Origin: Entonaema liquescens | Taxonomy: Eukaryota > Ascomycota > Sordariomycetes > Xylariales > Xylariaceae | Assembly (NCBI GenBank): GCA_902805475.1 | Contig: CADCSX010000003.1 | Span: 744,001-808,000 of the forward strand | Direction: 5' to 3' | Length of the DNA: 64,000 nt | In this document: one piece after another, positions 38,319 through 50,086 of the stretch | Numbering within the stretch: position 1 is the first letter of the stretch | Layout of the letters: every line of letters starts with the position of its first letter | Notes under the pieces: generated by a model | Databases searched by the model: none | The model's input: the letters and a program-made list of their open reading frames with translations, nothing else | What the model was told of the DNA's origin: nothing | Made by a program: the position numbers and the translations under genes

Positions 38319-39412
38319 TGTGCCTTGGCAGAGCTCGAAAAGAGACTGTAAACAATACTTGCAGAATAATTGATTACTTCATATGTGAAGGGGAAGGATG
38401 GATAAGAATGAAGTTATGGATCCTCCCCTCGAAGTTTGTGGTTTGAAAGTTGAGAGGGTCAGAGACAACAGGGAGGCCTCGTGCTTAAATATTTAATCGG
38501 CGAGAAAGAAATTATAGCTCAATGGAAAGAGAATGGCAATTACGGTAGGTACTTTGGGCAAGTACGATATCTGAGCAGTTACGATCTGCTCTACTTAGCG
38601 TCCCTTCTCTCACTTGACACCGTTGTTGCCATGTATGAATACCGTGCGAATATACTACGTTACCTACCTAGGTGAATACATAGGTACCTATTCAGAGTGA
38701 CTTCCTTCAAGAAATGGCAAAGTGGAAGTCGCGACAATCAACTTATATATATTGGTATCTAACCAGAAAAGGGGCTTGTACCACTAACAGGTAGTCCACC
38801 TCAAACATACAGCTTACAATGCAATTGCACGAGATAACGATTATTGCACGTCTTAAACCTTATAACCTAAAAAGACTGCCACTTCCTCAATAATGCAACA
38901 TACAACATAATACTATCTCGTCTAACTACTTATCTTAAGAGGTTGTAGTTATTTAACTTCCCCTGATATACTATAATGCACGTGACTTCAATGTGACTTA
39001 CAGTGATATATATCACGTGGTCTCGTCGTCATTACTGGCTTGGCAGTGGCTGACTTGCACGTGCTTACGTAGGACTTTTTAGGTATTTGTTTCGTCTTAT
39101 CTCACGACAAGGGGTCCCCCGTTTTGTACCTGTCCTTTGTATCATATAGTGCGTACATCGCATCAATTCGTGAAATCCCGAATTTGTATCAAGACAATCT
39201 GGCCTTGTCTAAGTCAACCATTAGCAGATACATACATGAGAACAACCTCTTAAACTCTTCTTAAACATTAAACCTAAAGTACCCCACGTTCTATAACGCT
39301 TGTCTTTATTTAATTGTACCTATTCCTCATCTTGTAATAAAGCTCTCTGTAATCGATAACCCCTCTATCATCAATAACAAAAGAGACACCATCGTGAATA
39401 TCACCAGCCATC
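38319..39412. other. divergent promoter region
   Basis: About 1.1 kb between the divergently transcribed C2H2 gene (minus) and the E2 gene (plus). AT-rich; contains ACCTAGGT at 38666-38673 and other CCTACC/GGTACC-type words. No coding sequence seen. Confidence 0.6.
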
Positions 39413-40392
39413 ATGGCTACCTCTACCTTCAATTCTAAATCACCCACAATCCGGCGTATATGTACGTAGTACACACTACTTACTCCTCTCTTACCAAATA
39501 TCCAAAAACTAACCCATACCCTCCTCAAACAGTAAAAGAAGCAGCCGAGCTATCCACCTCCCCCTCCCCAGACTACACCGCAGCGCCTCTCGAATCCGAC
39601 CTGTTCGAATGGCACTTCACGCTGCGGGGGCCGCCCAAATCCGCCTTCGCCGAGGGGATCTACCACGGGCGAATCGTTCTCCCGCCGGCGTATCCGCACC
39701 GGCCCCCCTCGTTCCGGTTCACGACGCCGAGCGGGCGGTTCGAGGCGAACCGGGAGATCTGCCTGAGCATCTCGGGGCACCACGAGGACACGTGGCAGCC
39801 GGCGTGGGGGGTGCGCACGGCGCTGGTCGCGCTGCGGTCCTTCATGGAGACGGACGCGCGCGGCCAGCTCGGCGGGCTCGATACCAACGACGCCGTGCGC
39901 CGGAAGCTCGCCGCCGAGAGCGCCGCGTGGCGCTGCGCGACGTGCGGGAGGACGAATGCCGAGATCATGGCTGAGTGCGAGAAGAGGTGCGCGGAGATGG
40001 ATGCCGAGACCGACGGCAAGAGGAACCAGGAGGTGGTGGAGGTTCCTGCCGAGTTGAAGATGGGCTTCCGCGACGAGATGGAGAAGGCGAGGGCTGCGGC
40101 GGCTAATGGCGAGAGCGAGAAAGAGAGTGCGGAGAGCGCGGAGCTGGCAGAGGGGTTTGTGCAGACTGCGCCGAGGAGAGAGGATCCGTCGCCTGCTCCG
40201 AGACCCGTGCAAGCGGTTCCAACACCAACGAGAACGATACCATTACCCAGTAGTGTAGGACAAGCTACGTCATTGCAAACACCGAGAAGGGTAGATCCGA
40301 ACGCGGGAGTACCGCCATGGGTCGACTACGCGATCGTATCGTTGGTAGTTATATTGGTTGCGATGTTGACGAAGATTCTCATAGGTCGTTAG
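39413..40392 (+). CDS. tail-anchored ubiquitin-conjugating enzyme E2, UBE2J1 type
   Basis: Exon 1 is 39413-39461 and exon 2 is 39533-40392 (71-base intron, GTACGT...ACAG), giving 302 residues. The true start is the ATG at 39413, because only exon 1 supplies the conserved opening MATSTFNSKSPTIRRI. The UBC fold covers about 10-160. The active cysteine is Cys93 in ANREICLSISGHH, where this family lacks the usual HPN triad. A CxxC pair follows near 150. After a charged linker, a hydrophobic C-terminal segment (about 282-299) is a tail anchor, placing the enzyme on the ER membrane facing the cytosol. These E2s work in ER-associated degradation. The coding sequence is strongly G/C-biased at third positions compared with TFIIIC next door. 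It is convergent with TFIIIC. Confidence 0.95.
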
Positions 40393-40984
40393 GGTGGTGG
40401 TTAGAAGCGAGCATAAGGAACTGGCGTTATAGGAAGGATAAAGGCGTGATTGAATTAAATGTGGTAGGGGAGTAGTGATACCAAGAACTGAATTACATAG
40501 AAATTGAATTCGAAAGCTTCGGATGCTACCCGAAACGAGGCACACGTATTTAAGTTTGTAGAAACTTATAAGAAGCTCGTAAGTGAAACCTCTAGGCATA
40601 ATGTTACACTCTATTACGACGCCTTATTACTTTATAGAATAGACAATGCGGGATGAGATGATAACATGACGGGTTAGCTAGTTAGCTAGAACCCAATTAA
40701 TACCACCACACTTCATCCCAAAATCGACCTAGGTATTACGCTTCGAAGTCCCCAGCTCCGCTGTCAGTCCTCTCGCCTTCAATTTTTAAGGAAATAAATA
40801 CATTATTACAAACGCTTCCCATTTCCGTACGATGTCGCCAAGATCTTAGCAAGAGTTTCGGCAATGCCTCGAAAGAAGCTGATGGATATCTCGTTCCTTG
40901 AACGCCTCAATATGCTACCTTCCCATGCCATGTAATACAATTGGTTTAATATTATTTTATAGCGCAAACTGCTCCTCGACCGCC
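40393..40984. other. convergent 3' intergenic region
   Basis: About 590 bases between the 3' ends of the E2 gene (plus) and the TFIIIC gene (minus). AT-rich, with ACCTAGGT at 40727-40734. No coding sequence recognised. Confidence 0.65.
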
Positions 40985-43900
40985 CTAAGCCTGAGAAACA
41001 CTGTTTCCCATCACATCTAGTGCTAGTCGACCAACGACTAACCACCACCACTCCCCTGCCGTGGCGCTTTGCCATGGGTCGCAGCGCTTCAAGATACCTA
41101 GCCCATCGATCCAGTCCATGATCAACTTAGCCTCGAATGGCTCCACGAACGGCTTTAGCAACACGCTCGCAGCCTGTGGAGTTAAGGGGCCTTTGGTTGC
41201 TAGCGCCAAAGTTGTCATGCTGAGATATGTGATCCAACGGGCCTTGTCGAGGTTTCCGAAGAAGTCGACCCAGATAGGTATCTCGTTTCGAGGTCCCTGC
41301 TGTGGTATCCCAACATGCCCTGCTTGCTGAAGAACCGGCAAGTCTTCGTTGAATACGTAACTCTCAGTAGGCAATAATCTTACATTAAAATGATAGTAAC
41401 TTTTAGGGAACGTCCGGCCATCGTAGTTGCCTGGCTCGAAACCAAAGGGAATATTAGGGATGTCGACCGCTTCTGCGTGAATGCGGCCTTGTGCTTGAAG
41501 GTTGAAAATCGCCATGATCGTGCCGTCGTCAGCAACGTATGGTACAAGGAACTCCTGACCTTTGCGAAAGCTTTCATCTAATAGTGTTTTGAAGTTGGCA
41601 GACTGTGCGAACTTCTCGACAGTAGCAGGTTTATCAAGGTGTTTCGCAAAGACTCCGTGCAGTCGCAATGACTGACCCAAAATCTTCCCTTTACTTCTTG
41701 AGGCTACCCTTTCTGATATAAGTTTATCAACCACTTTCTTTAGCAGCTTATTTGTTTCAGCTTCATTCCCACCACTTAGACTCAAGAGTCTCCCACGTAT
41801 TTCCTCGGGCATCTTCGCACCCCGAATTGGGGTCACGCACAGGGAGCGAACCCACGATCTTGCTCGGCTAATAACTTCTTCTTCGCCTAAAATATCTTGG
41901 CTCAAAGGGATTGAGATAGGCTGGCTAGCTGTTGCTTCCACTCTCGAGTAGATTGAAGCTAAATTCTGAAACCACGTTTCTCTCCAATCCGTAGCTTCGT
42001 TCCCTACGTCTTCAAGAGAATAGGCCTCTTCGAGATCGTGTCGGGATCTAGGAAGTTCTATCTTGTCGTGCGTTTCCAGTTTGGTCGCCCAGATGATTAG
42101 AGATTGCCAATCGTAAGAATCGATATCGTCGTAATTAAGGGGTTCAATCTCTCCCGCTTCATAAGCTTCTAAAAATGCTGACTGGAACTTCTCCGTCAAA
42201 GCATCAATATATGTCTTTCGTTCTCTGCTGACTCTAGGCCAGAATTTTCTTAGCGCCGAGTGGGAGAATTTAGGGAAAGCCTTCAATATGGACCCGATAT
42301 CCGCCTTTCTGTCTACTCCACCCAAGAGAGTTTTGAATACGACGAATGCGGCGATGACCTCTGTTTCACCACTGAGGCCTAGATTATCCTCGTTCGGACG
42401 TGGTATGCTCACACGGCCACGATGTTGGACAGGTATGGGCCTAAGTGATCGTGTCTTATATTGGACTTCGGCTTGTGGTAGTGGAGTCGCCTGTATCTTC
42501 TTTACGGGCTTCTTCGCGCTTAGTTTGGCTTGTTCCAGAGACTGTGAGTCGATGGGGTGTTCTCTTCGTGGTCGGCCCCTATTGCGGTGAATTATTGACA
42601 AGCCTGCATTTTCATCATCGAGAGATGCGTTCTTGATCTCTTCCGGTATATTGTTTACGGTATATTGGCCGCTACTAGGCCATTCAAGGGTAATTGGCTT
42701 CATATTTGATTTTGACTCTTCAGATGAGAGGGAGATGAATATATAGTCAGGTGCGATTGATCCGTGCAAGAGGATCTGGGACCCTTCAGCCGACTGCTCC
42801 CATTTTTCGATGATGCCCACTTCTCGTAGGAACTTTCCGTAAGAAGGATCTGCCCAAGAGTTAAATTGAAACTTCCCTCGGAGAGATTTGATGATATCCC
42901 CGGAATTTTGCGGCAAGTTTGCTCGCTGGAACCATCTAGCCTCTGGCATAGCTCCGGCTAAGGTAAAGCTTGTAGAATTTGATTCAAAAAAGCTGACCGG
43001 TAGCCAAGGCCAGCAGCCAGTTCGCGTACTTTGAATGATTTGGTTCTTCACAAATATAGTGCCAGAATCTTCAAAGGAGTTTAAGCTCTCGTCCACGATA
43101 TCTTCATGATGTCCTTCAGTTAAGATTATATCATCATCCTCTTCTTCAGACCCTGAATCTTCTGGTATAAACGATGTAGAAACAGAAGGTTTAACAAACC
43201 GATCAACTAGGCCATCCTCGGCTGTCTCCGGTACGCCAGGCATTGTTACATCGTAACTCTCTCCGTTGTTACCACCTATGGAATCGTGATTCCAAAGAAG
43301 TTCCCCACGTGAGGGTGCACTGTTGCTATTGGACCTGCCGCTGGAAAGTCGACCCATGGATACTAGCGCATTTTCGCGAGAAGTCCGAAGTGAAGATAAA
43401 ATTCTATCAATACTAGGACGCATTGAGATGGCTTCTTGGGGTAGAGCTGACCATGTCCCGGTAGAGAAGTCTTGAAGATTGCTATGCTTCTGACTCCATT
43501 TCTCGCCTGGGTTCTGTTTCTGATTCCAAATGTATTTCGCGACTTTAGCAGTTGCCCAGTATTCGCGCTGCTCACCTCGTTTCCGGGGTCTGGGTGTTTT
43601 CTTGGGTTTATCCATGCTATTGGTATCCATACGAATCTTCTTAGCAGGCGTGACATCCAATAATCCATCTTCTTCAGCAGGCCGTTTCGAACTAGCTGCG
43701 TGTGTAGAGGCGTCATTAACAACGTAGGATGGGTATTGTAAAACCTCAATATCCTCGGTTACATTCGACTTTCGAGGTTGCTTTCGAGGTGTATTGGACG
43801 ACGCGGAATCTCTGTATTTCGACGCAAGTGCGTCAAAAAGTTCGCTCTCATCCTGCGACAGTGAAAATTCTTCTGGTATATACGGTTCTGGGTGCATCTC

Positions 43901-46900
43901 TCTCATCTTTTCTTTGACTATGTCTACTTTGGGGTCTGCAGATAAATCTGTGGTAGCGGATGTATCTTGTCGACTCTTCGTAAGGACGCAACATTCTTGA
44001 AGTTTGCCATTATCGTCGAGGAAAAAGAAGCGGTGCTGAACCAGCACGCCGGCTCTCTCCATCTTATTTACCAAGTTCTGGCATACTTTCCAGTCAGGGG
44101 GCTCAATATCACTGTACTTTTTGACCCAGAGGGATACTATAGCCAAGTATAAAGATCGTTGTCCCGGGAAAACGCCCTCGTTTCTATCAAGTAGATGCTG
44201 GATAATAGAGGTAGTCCGATCCTTGCGTATCGTACCTATAGTGAGTGTCGATGACTTACGAGGCTTTTGTGGAGTTGACTGGGCTGGCTGTGTAGGTATA
44301 TTGTCTTGTTGAGTGTCGACCGTGTCAAAAGCTTGATTATTGTTTGACCCATCGTCAGTAGGAGGCCCTACGACTGACGGCGGGATAGTAGTTCTAGACG
44401 GGGGACGCGCCATAGACACGACCGGTTTCAGTACATTAGTCCTTAAGTCGAAATCAGGCTGTGGAGATGTTCCATTCTCGATACGCGTTTGTTCTGAATG
44501 GGTTTGATGAGCCATGGGATGAGATTGAAGCTTATCCTTGGCCGTAATTGTTCGATCACGTTTACGTGGCAAGGCAGCCTTGCTTTTTTGTTTTTGCGGA
44601 CTCTCCTGCGTCGCAGCACTAACTTGTTCGCTTCCAACTTCAGAGGTCTGATTGATATTTGACTCAGCACGCCGAGGTTCCTTTGGTGTCATCTGGAACA
44701 ACATTTGATTCTCCTGACACGATGGAGAAATCGTATTGGAAATATTTGTCAAGGCTGCCTGGCTATTCTCTCTTCGTTTTCGATGATCGATAACATCATA
44801 AGCTTCTACATCTTGCAAGACGATAGAGCTGCCATAATGTCCTTGTGTAGCTGGGTCACTGGTATCCTTACTAGATACAAAAGTCTCACTGAGACGAATG
44901 CGCTTGGTAGGTAGCAAGGGCCGACCACTCCCAACGTCAGAGTTACGCTGCGATGGTTTGCGAGCTAAGTCTGGAAGCTGGAGAGTATTCGGGCTCTGGT
45001 CTTGTTCTTGGTCGTCAGATCCCTTCGGCAATATCGTCTTGGGTATTGATTTTGGCTTCGCAAGTTGTCTGGGAGGTGGCACCGGCGATGGAACGTAAGC
45101 CGGATTGCAAGCAGTACGAGACTTATTAATGTGATAGTCCAACCCATTTGGATTTTTCCAGCTATTGCCACACTTATCACATTTAAATACCGTCTTACCG
45201 CCACGTCTACTCGGTTTCACCTTGGCCTGATTTGGCTCTGCTTCTGCTAATAAGGCAGAGCCGTTTTCAAGAGTAGCTTGCGATGGATCTTGGAATGAAC
45301 CTTGTGTCAGGCTTGCAGGCGGGGCATTAGGCTGCTGTGAGGAAACTTCACCAGTGTTTGCCGATTGGCTATCATATGCACGTTCCGACCAAGGCTTAAG
45401 TGGATTGCACTTTAGTGTGAGAACAAGAGACTTCTTTCGTCGCCCCTTCTTTCCCGACGGATCCAGCGAGTTATCGGGCTCACGATATACACCAGGTGGT
45501 CGAGAAGGTGGCGGAGGTGGTAAAAGCGATTCAAGGGGAGTATGTGGCATTGGGCTAAGAATTGGTTGCTGTAGAGTGGTAGTAGATGTAGGAATATGCT
45601 CGTTCCTGTTCAGATCTGTTCTCTGGTCGTCTTTCATAATTCCTTCACCTGCATCATCTGCCTGAACATCTCCAGACGGTGTTTTCTCTGTTCTAGCTAT
45701 TTTTCTGGGATTTTCTTGCAGACTATTACCAACACCCTTGGTGAGTTCCTCTTCCAAACCTCTCTTTCGCTTTCTGCCTCTCTTTGGTCTTGGTGCTAGG
45801 AGGGTATCGTGAATTTGGGAGAAAGAGACGGGTGCTGACGTCAATTTGGAAGGTTGAGGCTGGGAGTATACGTATGTACTCCCTGGAACTGTTAAATTGT
45901 ATTGTAAAGTCCGTTTATCGGAACTTTGTGAAGCCGAGTTACCTTCCTGGCCAACAGCGTTATTCTCGTTATCTTGTTCTGCGGGATTTCCGACCTCGCC
46001 ATTCGCGAAGAACTGATAGGTCATTGTTTTCCCTATACGACTAAGTTGCGAAGTGACGTCTAAGTGTTGTAGGTGAGGGGCTGGGAGTTAGGCAATGATA
46101 GTGTTCCAGTAAGTGCGGCGATATATTTGCGATAACTATGTCCCAATGTCTGGCGACCGATTTCGAGATTCGAGGACCCCTGGGGCCTGCCCTCTTGATT
46201 ATTTCGAATGCTGTGTTGGCCATAGGTTTATATGGAGTCCACAGAGACGGTATAAGTTGCTCCTTATCTGATGATTTAGTTTGGTGTTCTTGGCTTGAGG
46301 TCTGCTTCGGCTTGGCTTGACTATGAGGACTGAACTTAGCCCCCTTATTAAATCTAGCTCGTGACGCTTGTCCCCTTTTTCCTAGTCGCGCCGAGGGTAC
46401 TCTAATATGAGCACTTGGCGTAGTCCGGAAGACTCTCCACTCTTCAGATGTCGGCTCTCTAATGAACTTGACGCAATCTTTGAAGAGCCTCTGGCCGTTC
46501 GCGAATCGTGCAGCTACAAATGTAACTGCTCCTATGCTGGTAAACCATCGGGATGTTTTCGCTAGGGCTCTCATTTGTGGGACACGATTAGCATCTAACT
46601 TAGTTCGAACGTCGCAGTATCTCATAATGCCCCATGCTCTAATGACAGCATTAAACGCCTGTGCAATGGCTATATAATCAAGTCTCTCACCATTCCAACT
46701 AGCGCTAAATGGAACAGGGCGAAGATCTTTGGTTAAAGTCTCCTTTGATAAGTCAATCTTCTCAAGATTAAGACCGTCACGGTTTTCTTTCGCGTTATCA
46801 GCGAATCGAGCAAGCCACAGTTTGCTAGAGCGACACCCTCGAAGAATAATAGGTTGTTTGATAATGTACCCCTTTTTTGCCAGAGCGTCGGTGCGCGTGG

Positions 46901-47676
46901 GGAGGGATCTCTTGTCTTGCCCAGACAATCGAACCAAATCTCCTTGAAGAATACCATTCTCCCTCACAGAAGCAATATCAACAAGTGCTTTCCATTCGAA
47001 TAAAGGTAGCCGTTTGAGGTCTGGACCATGGCCAGCAATTGTTTTCCATTGCCGCTCATCCGAAACATGAAGGCGAGGTCTGTACTTCAGTGTTGTTTCT
47101 TCCAACCCTCGGTGGCCCTTTGAAGGACGCTGACGCTCTTTTACCGGAGACGTCGTTGGTTTTTTGGATGTGCTAACGTCGCCTGTGGGTAGCAAATTTT
47201 CTTCTTCTTCCGGAAGAGCTAGAATATCCTCTAGCTTGCGATTGTTGAATTGTCTGTTGGTGCCTACAGAGACATCCGCCCTCGAGACTAGCCATCCCCA
47301 GACCTTTGAGTACATGCAAAGATCAGAGGTGCGAGCATCCTGACGAGTCTGTGATGCATCACTGAAGGACGCAAGGTTATCATTTGTGCCGCTTAGCTCA
47401 TGTCTTCCATCACGATGCTCCACTACAGAAGGGTCGATCTGTTCATGAGCATCGCTATAGAAAGAATCTATCGTCTTCAATAATGTGGAAACCGAACATC
47501 CTAATGGTCAAGAAAGTAAGCATTGGTTCATGATACTGGATGGAGTAGATGCTGGTAATTTCCAGGGGAATCGCCGAGAGACTTGGAAAATTCAAAATGT
47601 TGTACTCACCTCGAACACCAGAAAAGGCGATCTCTGTTAGGAGCGACTCGATCAGCTCGTCGAGGCCAATCTCCAT
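40985..47676 (-). CDS. TFC3: TFIIIC largest subunit, B-block binding (Tfc3/tau138-like), one frame break
   Basis: This subunit recognises the internal B box of tRNA genes for RNA polymerase III. Exon 1 is 47610-47676; a 109-base intron (GTGAGT...ATTAG) follows; coding resumes at 47500 and ends at 40985, about 2190 residues. The N terminus (ELIESLLTEIAFSG...CSVSTLLKTI) is a winged-helix start. The B-block domain lies at about 184-255. A long Pro/Ser-rich region with an AT-hook-like RGRKRKRG and one C2H2 finger (CDKC...H...C, about 792-825) follows, then a large C-terminal region of winged-helix character (ITIGTIRKDRTTSIIQ). The frame changes at a GGGG run (46077-46080): Leu-Thr-Pro-Ser-Pro passes into His-Leu-Gln-His-Leu-Asp-Val-Thr-Ser-Gln in another frame, and removing one base makes it continuous. 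No good splice sites exist there, and the subunit is expected to be essential, so I infer a sequence error. Confidence 0.88.
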
Positions 47677-48884
47677 CTCGCACGTGGGTATTCAGGCATG
47701 GGAAAAAAGGGAGAAAATAACGACAAAATTTTAGGCGCTAAAAGGATCGAACCGGTGTGCTTGGGGGATCTGACTTGCAAACACGCAAATGAGGTCGTTT
47801 CTAAATTGAGAATGGAAGATTGATTTTCAATGAGGGGAACTTGGAGCTTGGAAGCTTGGCACGGAATTCAGGCGTTGTGGGGCACGCATGTACATGAGTA
47901 CCTAGGTACCTATCTAACCTTGTGTAAAGGTTCGAAGTGATCAGGTGACTCGCTGCTTTTACTACAATTGTATAGATAAGAGATAAGTGAGCGGCTTAAT
48001 ATCGGTTGAACCCTATTTGTTAACCCCTTTATTTTGCTTCCCAGGTTTCCCAACCTATATCCCCCCTAATAGCTGCTTGACACGCAACCCACAAACTCAC
48101 AAACTTGTTTAAGACAACATCATACATATTCTGACCTTGTGAGGCTTGAAAAACTGCCGGTTAACATATCGAAGAAGTCTAGATTTAGGGATAAGTAATA
48201 TTTTGCGTATAATAACGCGCATTATACTACCTTCTAAAGTGCTAAGTCTATAATAGTACCTGGGTGTCTAACGTATCTAGGTATATCCTAGCAAGAATCA
48301 GTCTCCTCCATGTCGTTCATCTCCCCAGTTAGTTACACGAAATCGCCATCAGGAGTTCCTTAGTGGTTGGACAAGAATAGCGTTGGAGGAACCACCCACG
48401 CAATTCTAGGAGTTTTCGTCTATTCATGTCTCCCTGGATTTATGGCCAAGTCAAGAGGCTTGCCCTCATAACATGATGTCTCTTAATAGACACGGCAATA
48501 TTTCAGATGAATCCAATCACCCTGGGCATACACTCAGCTTTATCCTGTCTGTGATACCTACTGGTAGCACGAAGAGGATCCCATTCCATCCGAATGGCTA
48601 CAATCTTACAAGACTACCTTAGATAATAAAATATTGCTTACCTCCAGGATGCGAAAATTTGTTGAGATAATAGTGGCTTTTTAAGTCTATGGAAATGCAG
48701 CTAGAGCCTTATTTAGGAACTTAACGAAAGGAATTCTAGAATGAAGAGATATAAATAAGGCCATATAAACCGCACATGTTGACTTGTCTTCTCCAACATT
48801 CAAACATTCAACTCGCAACAAGACATCAAAACCCAACTAAAACTACTTTCATCTCTATTACCACATTGACGGTGTCTCTTCAAG
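47677..48884. other. divergent promoter region
   Basis: About 1.2 kb between TFIIIC (minus) and the small secreted protein gene (plus). TACCTAGGTA occurs at 47899-47908. The part next to the secreted gene carries TATA-like elements. No exon or RNA gene could be supported; a B-box-like word at 47744 does not fold into a tRNA. Confidence 0.6.
48750..48757 (+). promoter_or_regulatory. TATA box of the small secreted protein gene
   Basis: TATAAATA, 135 bases upstream of the start codon, with a second TATAAA-like word a few bases further on. The spacing leaves room for a 5' leader of about 100 bases. Confidence 0.5.
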
Positions 48885-49236
48885 ATGTATTTCAAAACCG
48901 CCATCGTTTCCGCTGTTGCGCTCCTCTTCGCTGGCCAAGCCATGGGTGCTGCTCTCATTGCTACCAATTCGGGTTTGTTTAGTTCTCATTGGACTTGAAA
49001 CCCGAGGGCTTTGTCTAATGCCTCAGTCTATTATAGTCGCTGCTTGCAACTGCCCAAACAACTGCTCTCATAAAGAAAACTCCAGCTGCAAGTTCTATTC
49101 CGGTCCCTCCGACAATTCTAAGGTCGTTTCCGGGAGTAAGTCAAGCCGAGAAACTAGGAATCGAGCATTATACTTGACGGTTAGCTAATTCTTTATTCTA
49201 GGATGCCACAGCCAGAATGGCGTATTGACTGTATGA
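48885..49236 (+). CDS. small secreted cysteine-rich protein (effector-like)
   Basis: Three exons, 48885-48972, 49037-49135 and 49202-49236, give 73 residues; phases match and the two introns (64 and 66 bases) have AG acceptors. Residues 1-21 form a classic signal peptide (Met-Tyr-Phe-Lys, hydrophobic core, Ala-Met-Gly). The mature part of about 52 residues has five cysteines (33, 35, 39, 47, 64) in the pattern CxC-x3-C-x7-C-x16-C and is rich in Ser and Asn. The first donor is GTTTGT, so the intron-1 boundary is less certain than the second (GTAAGT...CTAG). I do not recognise a named family. Size, cysteine content and secretion signal fit fungal effectors or hydrophobic/antimicrobial small proteins; function is not inferable. 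Confidence 0.7.
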
Positions 49237-50086
49237 GACTCCAATAATTACTTGGTTCCCCATTACGTCTCCTCGAGCAGATAGAGGAACACGTTATTCC
49301 AAAGGATACCCCCAAGAGTGTAGCTGCTAACCGCTAACTTGTGGCCGTAGTGCGTACCATAAGAAACCTTCAGCGCTTATCGATTTTATAACTTGACTCG
49401 AAACGGCGTGAAGAGCAGGGATATGGGATAAGAAGTATACAAGCCGACGGGGTCTCGTATCGTGTACTGTACCTAGAAGAACATTCGTTTTTATATTTCA
49501 AAGCTTTTGTATCTTGGCATGGGACGGTCATTACTGAATATTTTCATTCTTTACCTGCTTGGGTGCCTACTTATCTTGCATGTTGGTCAAGCATCTTTTA
49601 GGCCCCTGAAACTTGCCTCTAGACATCGAGCATTCCGAAATACAACCTAGATCTATCCAAATCGCCATTCAGGGCACGTCTCTTTTCTGTGTTGTACCGT
49701 TGGCAATGGACTTTCAAGTTCGTTATCACTATAGATATGCGTTATTATGTTTCGAAATAAAGCCCTGATCTAGGCCAAGGCCATAGTCGACAACTCCAGT
49801 CTATCATTTATTGTACTACCAGTTTGCACGGTAGGTAATAATCAACTTGATATCTAAACAGGTGCACCAAAGCTAATACTAGGTATGGAGTAGATACTTC
49901 ATGACCCTAAGGAACTATAACCAGTTTGAATAGCAGTAAGATCAATGAAACAAAATTTCAATTTGAAGGATAGACTAACAGCTACTTTAAAGAAGTGATG
50001 AAGGAGGTAATCATCCGCATGACCCCCTGGATCCGCCACGTTAGGTGAAGGTCCTCACAATTGTTCCTCGCATTACTTAGCAAATA
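49237..50086. other. convergent 3' intergenic region
   Basis: About 850 AT-rich bases between the 3' ends of the secreted-protein gene and the hydrolase gene. Nothing recognisable. Confidence 0.6.

Noticed and set aside
39550..40212. 220-codon minus-strand frame
   Set aside because: It is antisense to the well-supported E2 gene and is Arg/Leu/His-rich as expected for a shadow of G/C-rich coding sequence.
47744..47753. GGATCGAACC, a perfect B-box-like word on the minus strand, next to the TFIIIC gene
   Set aside because: The flanking bases do not form a T stem or acceptor stem, so there is no tRNA.
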